Part shown: positions 35,900-43,956 of the stretch, in pieces
How positions within the stretch are numbered: the stretch's first letter is position 1
Layout of the letters: every line of letters begins with the position of its first letter
Source: Bacteroidota bacterium
GTDB lineage: Bacteria > Bacteroidota > Bacteroidia > Chitinophagales > LD1
Assembly (NCBI GenBank): GCA_026391075.1
Contig: JAPLES010000081.1
Coordinates: forward strand, 1-64,000
Reading direction: 5' to 3'
Length of the DNA stretch: 64,000 bases
Position numbers and translations under genes: made by a program
The notes under the pieces: generated by a model
What the model saw: the letters and a program-made list of their open reading frames with translations, nothing else
Told to the model about the DNA's origin: nothing
The model's database searches: none

Positions 35900-38584
35900 T
35901 TAATGCGGAAACTTAAACAAGTCCTTCGCTTTGTTTCCTGCTTCCTTTGCGGCTTTATCGGCAGCATCCTTAGCGGCTTTGTCAGCTGCATCTTTAATAG
36001 CTTTTTGGGCAGCGTCTTTGGCCTGTTGTTCCAATTGTGCCTTCTGCTTTTGCAATTCTTCTTCTGCCTTTTGCTTCAACACATCCACCTGTTTCTTGGC
36101 TTCCTCTTCGGCTTTCTTCTTTAAATCATCAACCACATTGGTAACTATGTCCTTTGCCGAATTTCCATTGGCAGAAATTTTAGAAAGCGTTACGGTTGGT
36201 TTTGTGGTAGTGCCGGTTACCTTAAATAAAAAACCAATCACATCAGGCATCTTGGCACCTAAGCCCGGTATTTTCGAAAGCAATCCTTGCGCATAAGCAG
36301 TAGCTCCACCCAAATCTTTGCTCGGCACATCAAGGCGCATATCATAATTAATACTTTGGTCAAAACCATTCGAGCCTGCCACATTCATACTATATCCGTT
36401 TCCGAATTTCAAATCGGTTGGATCAACAAAAACTTTTCCGTCTTTAAATTTCAAAATCGTCCATGCATTTTTCAATTCCAAATTTTGCAAGGCCGGAATT
36501 TTAGAAAGAGCAGTAACCTTTTCCAGAATAGGAAGACCAACAATCTTTGCCGATGGAATTTCTACTCTACCATCACCGGTAAGCGAGTTATAATCTACAC
36601 TCATATCCTTATTCAGTTTTCCTGAACCTTTCAAATTGCTTGAAAAACTTCCTTGGATATACTTCATCACCGGAGCCATTTTTTCACTCATGCCCACTTG
36701 CGCATAAGTTTTCTGCACATCAAAGTTCTTGATGTCGTAAGTAAAACTTACATCAGGGTGAGTGAGATTTTTTGTGTTGTATTTCGCGCTAATATTCGCG
36801 CTGCCGTCAAGTAAATTTGCAAAGAGATTGTTAAGGTTAATGGCTTCATCTTTTATAATTACCTGTCCTTTCACATTCTCTAAAGTCAGTTTTTCATAAA
36901 GTATTTTACCAAACGAAGAGTTAGCTGTAAAATCAATATGGGCAGGCACTTTAAAATATTCTGACTTGGCAGTGTCAGCAGCTTTGGTTGAAGCAGCAGA
37001 TGATTCAGCCTTTTCATCTTTCTTCAGCCATTCATTAGCATCAAAGTGCGATGAGCGAAGATTAATAACACCTGCTAAATCTCCTTTGCCAAAAGCGTAA
37101 TCCATAAAATTATCGAGCGTGCCGCTGGCATTAAAATCGCTTTTACCAATTGCCGAAGAGAAACTATTCAAAGTTACATTCTGAGGATTGAAAGTCATTT
37201 GCATATCTATTACGCGCACGGGCATTGGTGTTTCTTTGCTGTCGTAAACCAAATTTGTCACTTTCAATTTTCCTGCCGCGCGAATAGCAGTGTAATTCTT
37301 CTTATCTACATCACTTTTCTTTCCCGCAAAATCAAGATTTAGATTTAGCAATCCCGAAATGGTTTTCAAACCTTCCATTGGATAAAACTTCGGCACGGTA
37401 GATAAATCAACCTTACCCGAAACATTAGCCACAACATTCGGATCGTTCATCGGTGTTCTCACATTCACCTTCGCATCAATAGGGTCGGTGCCCGCTTCTA
37501 AATGCAATTTCGAAATATCAATCACTAACAAATCCAAATCGCCTTGCGGTTTCGAAATATTGGTAGCAATAAAAATATTCTTCACCGCCACCGGCAACGA
37601 TGGATATTGGAACATTCCATTATTCACTTTCAAATTCAGATTGATGGCAGGATATGTTTTGTCTTTGTATAATCCTTTCACTTCGCCATTGAGGGCAAGC
37701 GAGCCGCTTGTTTTTATCTGAGCAAAATCTTTTTTATAAACCGCAGGAATAAGTGAAAGAATGCTCTTAAACTCCGTTTGTTTCGATTTGAAATTTATAT
37801 CCAAATTCATTTCATCTTTTTTGTTTTTCACAAAACCGTCAAACTGCAAACCAAGGTCATTCAATGAAATCGAATTCTCCTTAAACGTGTATTTGCTTTC
37901 GGCATTATCTACCGAAATATTGATTTCGGCATTCAATTTTGTCTTACTCAAATATGGCACAGCACCGCTGCGGTAGCTCAATTCAGCAATACTTGTTTTG
38001 GTAGCAAAGTCATACAAATCGCTAGTTACATCTCCGCTTCCTTCAAAATCTAAATCGGTAATTTGCGCAAATGAATTTCCCTTTTTGTCATCGTAAGTAA
38101 TGTTGCCGTTTTCAATTTTGTATTTCTTAATCTGTAAAGAGAAAGCAGAAGAAGAGGAAGAACCTGCTTCGGTTTTTGAAGCAGACGGTTTCATAATATC
38201 CCAGTTCGCTTTGCCATCGGAATTGACTTTGGCATTAATCGTTGGATCCACCATATTAAGAGCCAGTAATTTGTATTGTTCACCTTTAATCACACTCATC
38301 AGGTCAACAGTAAAGTTGAAGTTCTTCATAAACAAAAGTGTATCATCTTTAAACGAATCAACACCCACAACTGACAAATCGTTCAATGAAAAACTAAAGT
38401 TCGGAAAGCTACGAATGAGCGACAAACTGAAATCGCCATAATCTACTTTAGCATTGAGTCGGTTATTGATTTCTTCTTTCACGCGCGTGTTTATTTTGTC
38501 TTTAAACAAAAACGGCACAGCTACAATGGCACCCATAAGCAACAAAACAAACACCAGTAAACCGAGAAGAATTTTCTTTAGCAT
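35900..38584 (-). CDS. AsmA-family protein with C-terminal coiled coil
   Basis: 894 residues. One N-terminal membrane anchor (ILLGLLVFVLLLMGAIVAVPF) is followed by a long, beta-strand-rich periplasmic region with repeated DxNLKVNNGMFQYP-like strands, as in AsmA/TamB-like bridge proteins that are thought to move lipids between the membranes. The AsmA_2-like C-terminal part has DMRLDVPSKDLGGA and PDVIGFLFKVTGTTTKPTV. It ends in an unusual coiled coil of about 80 residues rich in Ala, Lys, Gln and Glu. A perfect -7 box is 17 bp from the start. Function here is inferred from family only. Confidence 0.85.
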   Translation of the reverse strand: MLKKILLGLLVFVLLLMGAIVAVPFLFKDKINTRVKEEINNRLNAKVDYGDFSLSLIRSFPNFSFSLNDLSVVGVDSFKDDTLLFMKNFNFTVDLMSVIKGEQYKLLALNMVDPTINAKVNSDGKANWDIMKPSASKTEAGSSSSSAFSLQIKKYKIENGNITYDDKKGNSFAQITDLDFEGSGDVTSDLYDFATKTSIAELSYRSGAVPYLSKTKLNAEINISVDNAESKYTFKENSISLNDLGLQFDGFVKNKKDEMNLDINFKSKQTEFKSILSLIPAVYKKDFAQIKTSGSLALNGEVKGLYKDKTYPAINLNLKVNNGMFQYPSLPVAVKNIFIATNISKPQGDLDLLVIDISKLHLEAGTDPIDAKVNVRTPMNDPNVVANVSGKVDLSTVPKFYPMEGLKTISGLLNLNLDFAGKKSDVDKKNYTAIRAAGKLKVTNLVYDSKETPMPVRVIDMQMTFNPQNVTLNSFSSAIGKSDFNASGTLDNFMDYAFGKGDLAGVINLRSSHFDANEWLKKDEKAESSAASTKAADTAKSEYFKVPAHIDFTANSSFGKILYEKLTLENVKGQVIIKDEAINLNNLFANLLDGSANISAKYNTKNLTHPDVSFTYDIKNFDVQKTYAQVGMSEKMAPVMKYIQGSFSSNLKGSGKLNKDMSVDYNSLTGDGRVEIPSAKIVGLPILEKVTALSKIPALQNLELKNAWTILKFKDGKVFVDPTDLKFGNGYSMNVAGSNGFDQSINYDMRLDVPSKDLGGATAYAQGLLSKIPGLGAKMPDVIGFLFKVTGTTTKPTVTLSKISANGNSAKDIVTNVVDDLKKKAEEEAKKQVDVLKQKAEEELQKQKAQLEQQAKDAAQKAIKDAADKAAKDAADKAAKEAGNKAKDLFKFPH

Positions 38585-38600
38585 ATGAATATGTTTTGGT

Positions 38601-38608
38601 CAAAAATA
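38601..38608 (-). promoter_or_regulatory. -7 promoter box for the AsmA-family gene
   Basis: The minus strand reads TATTTTTG, an exact TAnnTTTG match. The implied leader is about 10 nt. Confidence 0.5.
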
Positions 38609-38735
38609 AATTATCAGCGTTAAGGAGCGTGGCATTTGAGAGAATTTGTGTGTTTCGTTGATTCCCCTATTGGTACTTTAGTTAATCAGAAAACGCCTTC
38701 GGTAATTCGACATTGAATTATTGCTATTAGCTCGC

Positions 38736-38765
38736 TTGGTTTTGTAGAAACTATAAATATATTTG
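38736..38765 (+). promoter_or_regulatory. Promoter of rpmI-rplT
   Basis: A TTG -33 element (38736-38738), a 19-bp spacer and TATATTTG (38758-38765) match the Bacteroidota sigma-A consensus fully. It lies 24 bp before the rpmI ATG, so this pair is transcribed on its own rather than from infC. Confidence 0.75.
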
Positions 38766-38789
38766 CGCTCCCAAAATTGAAACGATTAT

Positions 38790-38987
38790 ATGCCAAAGCA
38801 AAAAACAAATTCCGGAGCTAAGAAGAGATTCAAAGTTACCGGCTCAGGAAAAATAAAACGTGGAAAAGCCTTCAAGCGTCACTTGTTAGGTCGTAAAACC
38901 AAGAAAAGAAAAGAAGAACTTGCCAAGTCAGGTATTGTTCATAAAAGCGATATGCCGAGAGTGAAGATGATGCTCGGTTTGTGCTAA
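38790..38987 (+). CDS. rpmI: 50S ribosomal protein L35
   Basis: 65 residues, basic, starting [24 protein letters not shown], with [14 protein letters not shown] and the C-terminal VKMMLGLC-type end. Length is normal. It has its own promoter (38736-38765) and is followed by rplT after 42 bp. In most bacteria infC is directly upstream; here the two are split by three minus-strand genes and a YciI gene. Confidence 0.98.
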   Translation: MPKQKTNSGAKKRFKVTGSGKIKRGKAFKRHLLGRKTKKRKEELAKSGIVHKSDMPRVKMMLGLC

Positions 38988-39029
38988 TATTATTAACTGA
39001 ATTTTTGTAACCGAAAAACCTAAACCAAA

Positions 39030-39374
39030 ATGCCACGTTCAGTCAACGCAGTTGCCTCAAGAGCAAGAAGAAAAAAGATACTTGATAAAGCTAAAGGATA
39101 TTTCCTTAGCCGTAGTAAAGTTTATACCGTAGCTAAAAACGCTGTTGAAAAAGCAGGTGTTTATGCTTACGTAGGTCGTAAACTTAAGAAGAGAGATTAC
39201 AGAGGTATTTGGATTACCCGTATTAACGCAGCAGTGCGTGAAGAAGGTTTGACCTATTCTCGATTTATTTCTAAGTTAGCTTCTGCTAACGTTGAGTTAA
39301 ACAGAAAAGTACTTGCTGATTTAGCTCTCAACAATCCCGCAGCGTTTAAAGCGGTGGTTGAAAAAGTAAAATAG
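39030..39374 (+). CDS. rplT: 50S ribosomal protein L20
   Basis: 114 residues. L20 binds 23S rRNA early in assembly and represses its own operon in several bacteria. Motifs are [48 protein letters not shown] and [24 protein letters not shown]. Length is normal. A GNRA-loop terminator follows at 39412. Confidence 0.98.
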   Translation: MPRSVNAVASRARRKKILDKAKGYFLSRSKVYTVAKNAVEKAGVYAYVGRKLKKRDYRGIWITRINAAVREEGLTYSRFISKLASANVELNRKVLADLALNNPAAFKAVVEKVK

Positions 39375-39411
39375 AACTCCTAACTTTTAGTGTTTTCATA
39401 GGTTCAAAGTT

Positions 39412-39441
39412 GGTCGTCTGCAAAGACGACCTTCTTTGTTT
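39412..39441 (+). terminator. Terminator after rplT
   Basis: GGTCGTCT (39412-39419), a GCAA tetraloop and AGACGACC (39424-39431) form a perfect 8-bp stem, followed by a T-rich run (TTCTTTG then seven T). Flanking CAAAG/CTTTG can extend the stem. Confidence 0.92.
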
Positions 39442-39443
39442 TT

Positions 39444-41894
39444 TTATTTAGTAAGTAACCCATCCAAATCAATTCCGTTCTTCACTTTGTTTTTAAGCAG
39501 AGCCAGTTCTACTACTTCATCCATGTTCTTCACGAAATGGAATTTCATGCCTTTGATATAGTCCTGATTGATTTGCTCCACATCTTTGCGATTTCTTTCG
39601 CACATGATTATTTCTTTCAATCCTGCGCGTTTAGCGGCAAGAATTTTTTCTTTGATTCCACCAACGGGCATAACCTTTCCGCGTAAGGTTATTTCACCTG
39701 TCATTGCCAAAAAAGGTTTTACTCTGCGTTGAGTAAACAATGAAGCAAGCGAAGTGAGAATTGTAATTCCCGCGCTTGGTCCATCCTTCGGCACTGCTCC
39801 TTCAGGAAAGTGTATGTGTACATTTACCTTCGAAAATATATCGTGATTGATTCCGATTTTTTCTGCGTTGGCTTTTAAGAAAGTTACTGCTGTTGTTGCT
39901 GATTCTTTCATTACATCACCAAGGTTTCCGGTAATAGTTAATACTCCAGTTCCTTTACTCAATGTTGATTCAATAAACAGAATATCTCCGCCAACGGAAG
40001 TCCACGCTAAACCAACAGATACACCCGGAATATTTTCTTCTGTGTAAATACTCTTGTCGAATTTTTCCGGTCCGAGAATTTTACTGAGATCTTCTTCTTT
40101 AATATTCGGATTATATTTTTCAGCACCGGCAACTTTCTTAGCTGTGTTGCGCATGACTGAAGCCAATTGTCTGTCTAATTCGCGCACACCACTTTCTTTG
40201 GTGTAGTCTTCAATCAAACGTTCAAGTACTTTATCGTTCAATAAAACTTGTTTCTTCTTCAAGCCGTGATTCGCAACCTGCTTAGGCAGTAAGTGCTTTT
40301 TAGCAATCTGCAATTTCTCTTCTATCGAATATCCTTCAATCGGAATTATTTCCATTCTATCGCGCAGCGCAGGCTGAATTGTTTGCAATGAATTTGCAGT
40401 AGCAATGAATAGCACTTTACTCAAATCGTATTCTAACTCCAAATAGTTATCGTAGAATGCATTGTTTTGTTCGGGGTCTAGAACTTCGAGCAAAGCTGAG
40501 CTCGGGTCACCTTTGTAATCATTTCCTACTTTATCTATTTCATCCAAAATAAAAACAGGATTTGAACTCTGCGCCTTTTTTAAACTCTGAACAATTCTTC
40601 CGGGCATTGCACCTATATAAGTTTTGCGATGACCGCGAATCTCTGCTTCGTCATGCAAACCACCGAGCGCAATACGAATGTATTTTCTTCCGAGTGCGCG
40701 CGCTATAGATTGACCAAGCGAAGTTTTACCTACACCCGGAGGACCAACCAAGCAAAGTATCGGGCTCTTCATATCCCCTTTCAGTTTTAATACTGCTAGG
40801 TATTCGAGAATACGCTCTTTCACTTTATCAATTCCATATTGGTCGTTATCAAGAACTTTCTTTGCGTGCTTGATGTTGAAATTATCCTGCGTGTAAACAC
40901 CCCAAGGCAAATCGAGAATAACATCCACGTAATTCAATATCACCGAATATTCAGCAGCAGCAGGATTCATTCGTTGCACCCGCTCAAATTCTTTTTCTAC
41001 TTGCTCTTTTACTTTCAACGGCAAATTCAACTTTGCCATTTTCTCGCGCATGCGCTGAATATCTTTATCAGCGGAGTTAACTCCCAACTCATCCTGAATA
41101 GTTTTAAGCTGCTGCGAAAGAAAATAATCGCGTTGTTGTTTATCAATTTCCACGCGAACCTTTCCTTGAATCTGATTTTTCATTTCAAGCATTTGCAATT
41201 CTTTGTTCAGGTGTTCAAGCACAAATTGCACGCGTTCTTTCATATCTGCTATCTCCAACAACTTCTGTTTTTCAGAAACAGGAATTTGTAAATTGGAAGA
41301 GATAAAGTGAGTGAGTGTAACCGGATTCGAAATGTTTTTAAGCATAATAGCTGCTTCACTCGGAATTTGCGGATTGAGTTTAATGATGTTTCCCGCCAAC
41401 TCTTTAATACTCATCATCACCGCATCAAATTCTTTATCGTTCACCGGAATAATATCATCAAGCACTTCAATAGTTGCTTTTATAAACGGTTCCGATGAAA
41501 TCAATTCTTTCGTTAAAAAACGACTTCTCCCCTGTATAATCGCAGTAGTAGAACCATCGGGCATTTTAATCATGCGCATGATATGCGCCACCGTTCCTAC
41601 TTTGTATAGGTCGTTGAATTCGGGTTCTTCAATATTTCCGTCAAGCTGACCAACTACGCCAATAAGTTTATTCTGTTTGTATGCCTCTTTGACAGCTACA
41701 ATACTTTTATCGCGACCAATAGTAATAGGCAAAACAACTCCGGGAAACAAAATTGTGTTTCGTAAAGGGAGTATAGGAAGCGTATTTGGTATAACTATTT
41801 TTTTTCCATCAGCGGTCTCTTCATCAGGGAGAATAGGAAGAAAGTCAACTTCATCATCGCTAATAGGGTGTTGTAAAAAATCCATTGCATCCAT
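39444..41894 (-). CDS. lon: ATP-dependent protease La
   Basis: 816 residues. A cytoplasmic hexameric AAA+ protease that removes damaged and regulatory proteins. The N-terminal substrate domain contains LPILPLRNTILFPGVVLPI. The AAA+ module has GPPGVGKTS near residue 385 and FILDEIDKVG. The protease domain carries Ser707 in KDGPSAGIT and Lys near 750 in GGIKEKILAAK, spaced 43 apart as in E. coli Lon. All parts are intact. It converges with rplT and diverges from the acyl-CoA dehydrogenase gene. Confidence 0.97.
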   Translation of the reverse strand: MDAMDFLQHPISDDEVDFLPILPDEETADGKKIVIPNTLPILPLRNTILFPGVVLPITIGRDKSIVAVKEAYKQNKLIGVVGQLDGNIEEPEFNDLYKVGTVAHIMRMIKMPDGSTTAIIQGRSRFLTKELISSEPFIKATIEVLDDIIPVNDKEFDAVMMSIKELAGNIIKLNPQIPSEAAIMLKNISNPVTLTHFISSNLQIPVSEKQKLLEIADMKERVQFVLEHLNKELQMLEMKNQIQGKVRVEIDKQQRDYFLSQQLKTIQDELGVNSADKDIQRMREKMAKLNLPLKVKEQVEKEFERVQRMNPAAAEYSVILNYVDVILDLPWGVYTQDNFNIKHAKKVLDNDQYGIDKVKERILEYLAVLKLKGDMKSPILCLVGPPGVGKTSLGQSIARALGRKYIRIALGGLHDEAEIRGHRKTYIGAMPGRIVQSLKKAQSSNPVFILDEIDKVGNDYKGDPSSALLEVLDPEQNNAFYDNYLELEYDLSKVLFIATANSLQTIQPALRDRMEIIPIEGYSIEEKLQIAKKHLLPKQVANHGLKKKQVLLNDKVLERLIEDYTKESGVRELDRQLASVMRNTAKKVAGAEKYNPNIKEEDLSKILGPEKFDKSIYTEENIPGVSVGLAWTSVGGDILFIESTLSKGTGVLTITGNLGDVMKESATTAVTFLKANAEKIGINHDIFSKVNVHIHFPEGAVPKDGPSAGITILTSLASLFTQRRVKPFLAMTGEITLRGKVMPVGGIKEKILAAKRAGLKEIIMCERNRKDVEQINQDYIKGMKFHFVKNMDEVVELALLKNKVKNGIDLDGLLTK

Positions 41895-41911
41895 TGTAAA
41901 ATTTTAAGTGC

Positions 41912-41938
41912 CGAAAATAAGAGATTCGTTTAAGGCAA
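41912..41938 (-). promoter_or_regulatory. Probable promoter of lon
   Basis: On the minus strand a TTG (41936-41938) and TATTTTCG (41912-41919, one base off consensus) are 16 bp apart. The spacing is short, so confidence is moderate. Confidence 0.4.
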
Positions 41939-42023
41939 TGAACATGCCAATGGCAGAGTGGCAGATAAATTCAAACATCCTTCTAAATTCGCTGCGCATT
42001 CAACCCAAAACCAAAATCATTCA

Positions 42024-43829
42024 ATGGCTGCAAAATCAAAATTAACTGGCGGTGCTTTTTTATTTAAGAACGCAGATATAGCCGATGTTTTTATTCCTGA
42101 AGAATTTACCGAAGACCAGAAAATGGTTTTGCAATCGGTAAAAGATTTTATGCTGAAGGAAGTTCATGGACTTGGCATAGCGCGAGTAGCCAGTTTGGAT
42201 GCTGAGAAGGATAAAGAATTGGTGATGGAAATTTTCAAAAAAGCAGCGGCACTTGGTTTTTGTGGAGTTTCAGTAGAAGAAAAATATGGTGGCGGAGGAT
42301 TAGATTTTAATACTGCTCTCCTATTTACCGAAGGTCTTGCCGGTGGTTTTTCATTTGCCACTACAATCGGTTGCCAAACTTCAATTGGTTCGTTGCCTAT
42401 TGCCTGGTATGGTACCGAAGAACAAAAAACCAAATACTTACCGGGCATTGTGAGTGGAGAAAAAGGTTGTTCGTATTGTTTGACCGAACCTAGTGCAGGC
42501 TCTGATGCCAACAGCGGAAAAACGCAAGCGGTATTGAATGCAGAAGGCACACACTACATCATGAACGGACAAAAGATGTGGATTACCAATGGTGGCTTTG
42601 CCGAAATATTTACCGTGTTCGCTAAAATTGATAACGATGAAAAGCTTTCAGCATTCATCGTGGAAAAAGATTTTGGTGGAATTTCATTAGGGAAAGAAGA
42701 AAAGAAAATGGGTATCAAAGCTTCTTCAACGGTGCAAGTGTTCTTCAACAACGTAAAAATTCCGAAAGAGAATTTGTTAGGCGAAAGAGGAAAGGGATTT
42801 AATATGGCGCTGAATATTTTGAATAGCGGAAGAATAAAAATTGCGGCAGGCGGAGTGGGCGGAATGAAATTTGGCTTAGATAAAACGGTTGAGTATTGCA
42901 AAACTCGAGTGCAGTTCAATAAACCTATTGCTGAATTCGGAGCCATGAAACAAAAGCTTGGGATAATTGCAACTAATCTTTTTGCTATTGAGTCGGGGGT
43001 TTACCGCATAGGTGCTGATGTAGATAAAAAGCGCGAAGAATTATTGAAGAGCGGAAGCAGTGGAAATGACGCTGAAATTAATTCGATGCGCGAATACGCC
43101 ATTGAGTGCGCTATCTTAAAAGTACTGGGCAGCGAAGCTATGTGCAATACCGGTGATGAAGCAATTCAGATTTTTGGCGGTATGGGGTATAGTATGGAAA
43201 CAGGTGTAGAAATGGCTTATCGCGATGCCCGCATCACTAAAATTTACGAAGGCACCAACGAAATTAACCGCATGCTTACGTTGGCCGAATTTTATAAGCG
43301 CGCTTTTGTAACTAAAGAATTAAAATTAAAAGATGCGCAGTCGTTTGTGCCAGCGGCTATTCTTAAAAACTACATACCGTTTACGGGTGGCGGTTTTTTA
43401 GGAACTGAATTTGAATTTGTAAATAATTTGAAAAGCATCTTCCTGATTATTACCGGAGCCGCAGGAGCTAAACTGAAAGAGAAATTAGTTGACGAGCAGG
43501 AAATAGTCATGAACCTTGCCGATATTCTTTCGATGGCTTTCGTAACTGAATCAGCTCTTCTGCGGGTGAAAAAATTAAGCGAAAACCCAAACACTAACAA
43601 AGCTGAACTTGAAGTAAAAACCAAAATGGCGCAGTTGTATTTGTATGATGCGCTTGATACAGTTCGAAAATCTGCTAACAATGCTATTGACAGTTATGCC
43701 AAAGGCGCAGAGAAAATTTTATTGAAAGGCTTAATGCGCAGAATGCTTCGTACTTATCATATCAACCCAAAAGATGTTCGCAGGCAAGTAGCTGATTTTA
43801 TGTTGAAGCAGAACGGTTATAATTTCTAG
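42024..43829 (+). CDS. Acyl-CoA dehydrogenase
   Basis: 601 residues from the ATG at 42024 (MAAKSKLTGGAFLF). An in-frame GTG at 41958 gives a longer, less typical start. The flavoenzyme introduces the trans-2 double bond in fatty-acid beta-oxidation. The N-terminal part has CSYCLTEPSAGSDANS and MWITNGGFAEIFTVFAK; the central part GERGKGFNMALNILNSGR; then QIFGGMGYSMETGVEMAYRD and ITKIYEGTNEINRM with the catalytic Glu. A C-terminal extension of about 150 residues marks the long VLCAD-like class. Electron-transfer partners and other beta-oxidation genes are not nearby. Confidence 0.93.
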   Translation: MAAKSKLTGGAFLFKNADIADVFIPEEFTEDQKMVLQSVKDFMLKEVHGLGIARVASLDAEKDKELVMEIFKKAAALGFCGVSVEEKYGGGGLDFNTALLFTEGLAGGFSFATTIGCQTSIGSLPIAWYGTEEQKTKYLPGIVSGEKGCSYCLTEPSAGSDANSGKTQAVLNAEGTHYIMNGQKMWITNGGFAEIFTVFAKIDNDEKLSAFIVEKDFGGISLGKEEKKMGIKASSTVQVFFNNVKIPKENLLGERGKGFNMALNILNSGRIKIAAGGVGGMKFGLDKTVEYCKTRVQFNKPIAEFGAMKQKLGIIATNLFAIESGVYRIGADVDKKREELLKSGSSGNDAEINSMREYAIECAILKVLGSEAMCNTGDEAIQIFGGMGYSMETGVEMAYRDARITKIYEGTNEINRMLTLAEFYKRAFVTKELKLKDAQSFVPAAILKNYIPFTGGGFLGTEFEFVNNLKSIFLIITGAAGAKLKEKLVDEQEIVMNLADILSMAFVTESALLRVKKLSENPNTNKAELEVKTKMAQLYLYDALDTVRKSANNAIDSYAKGAEKILLKGLMRRMLRTYHINPKDVRRQVADFMLKQNGYNF

Positions 43830-43840
43830 CCACATAGATT

Positions 43841-43867
43841 TCCGAAGTTTTTAGAAATCCGAAGTTT
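43841..43867 (+). repeat. Short direct repeat after the acyl-CoA dehydrogenase gene
   Basis: TCCGAAGTTT occurs at 43841-43850 and 43858-43867 (period 17) with similar flanks, starting 12 bp after the stop codon. It uses words like those of the heptad arrays but is not a clean 7-bp array. Confidence 0.5.
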
Positions 43868-43875
43868 CAAAAACA

Positions 43876-43915
43876 AAAAAAACGCGCCCCGCAATTCTGC
43901 GGGACGCGTTTTGTA
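43876..43915. terminator. Bidirectional terminator between acyl-CoA dehydrogenase and secDF
   Basis: A 12-bp stem AACGCGCCCCGC / GCGGGACGCGTT around AATTCT (43881-43910) has one mispair on the plus strand that becomes G-U on the minus strand. The long T run on the minus strand suggests secDF as main user. Confidence 0.9.
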
Positions 43916-43956
43916 TTTTGTTTTAGCTATTAACTGCTACTGCCTCGTGCCGCTGA

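Noticed and set aside
38585-38789. Extra RNA gene between the AsmA gene and rpmI
   Set aside because: The gap is explained by two divergent promoters; no stable fold was recognised by eye.
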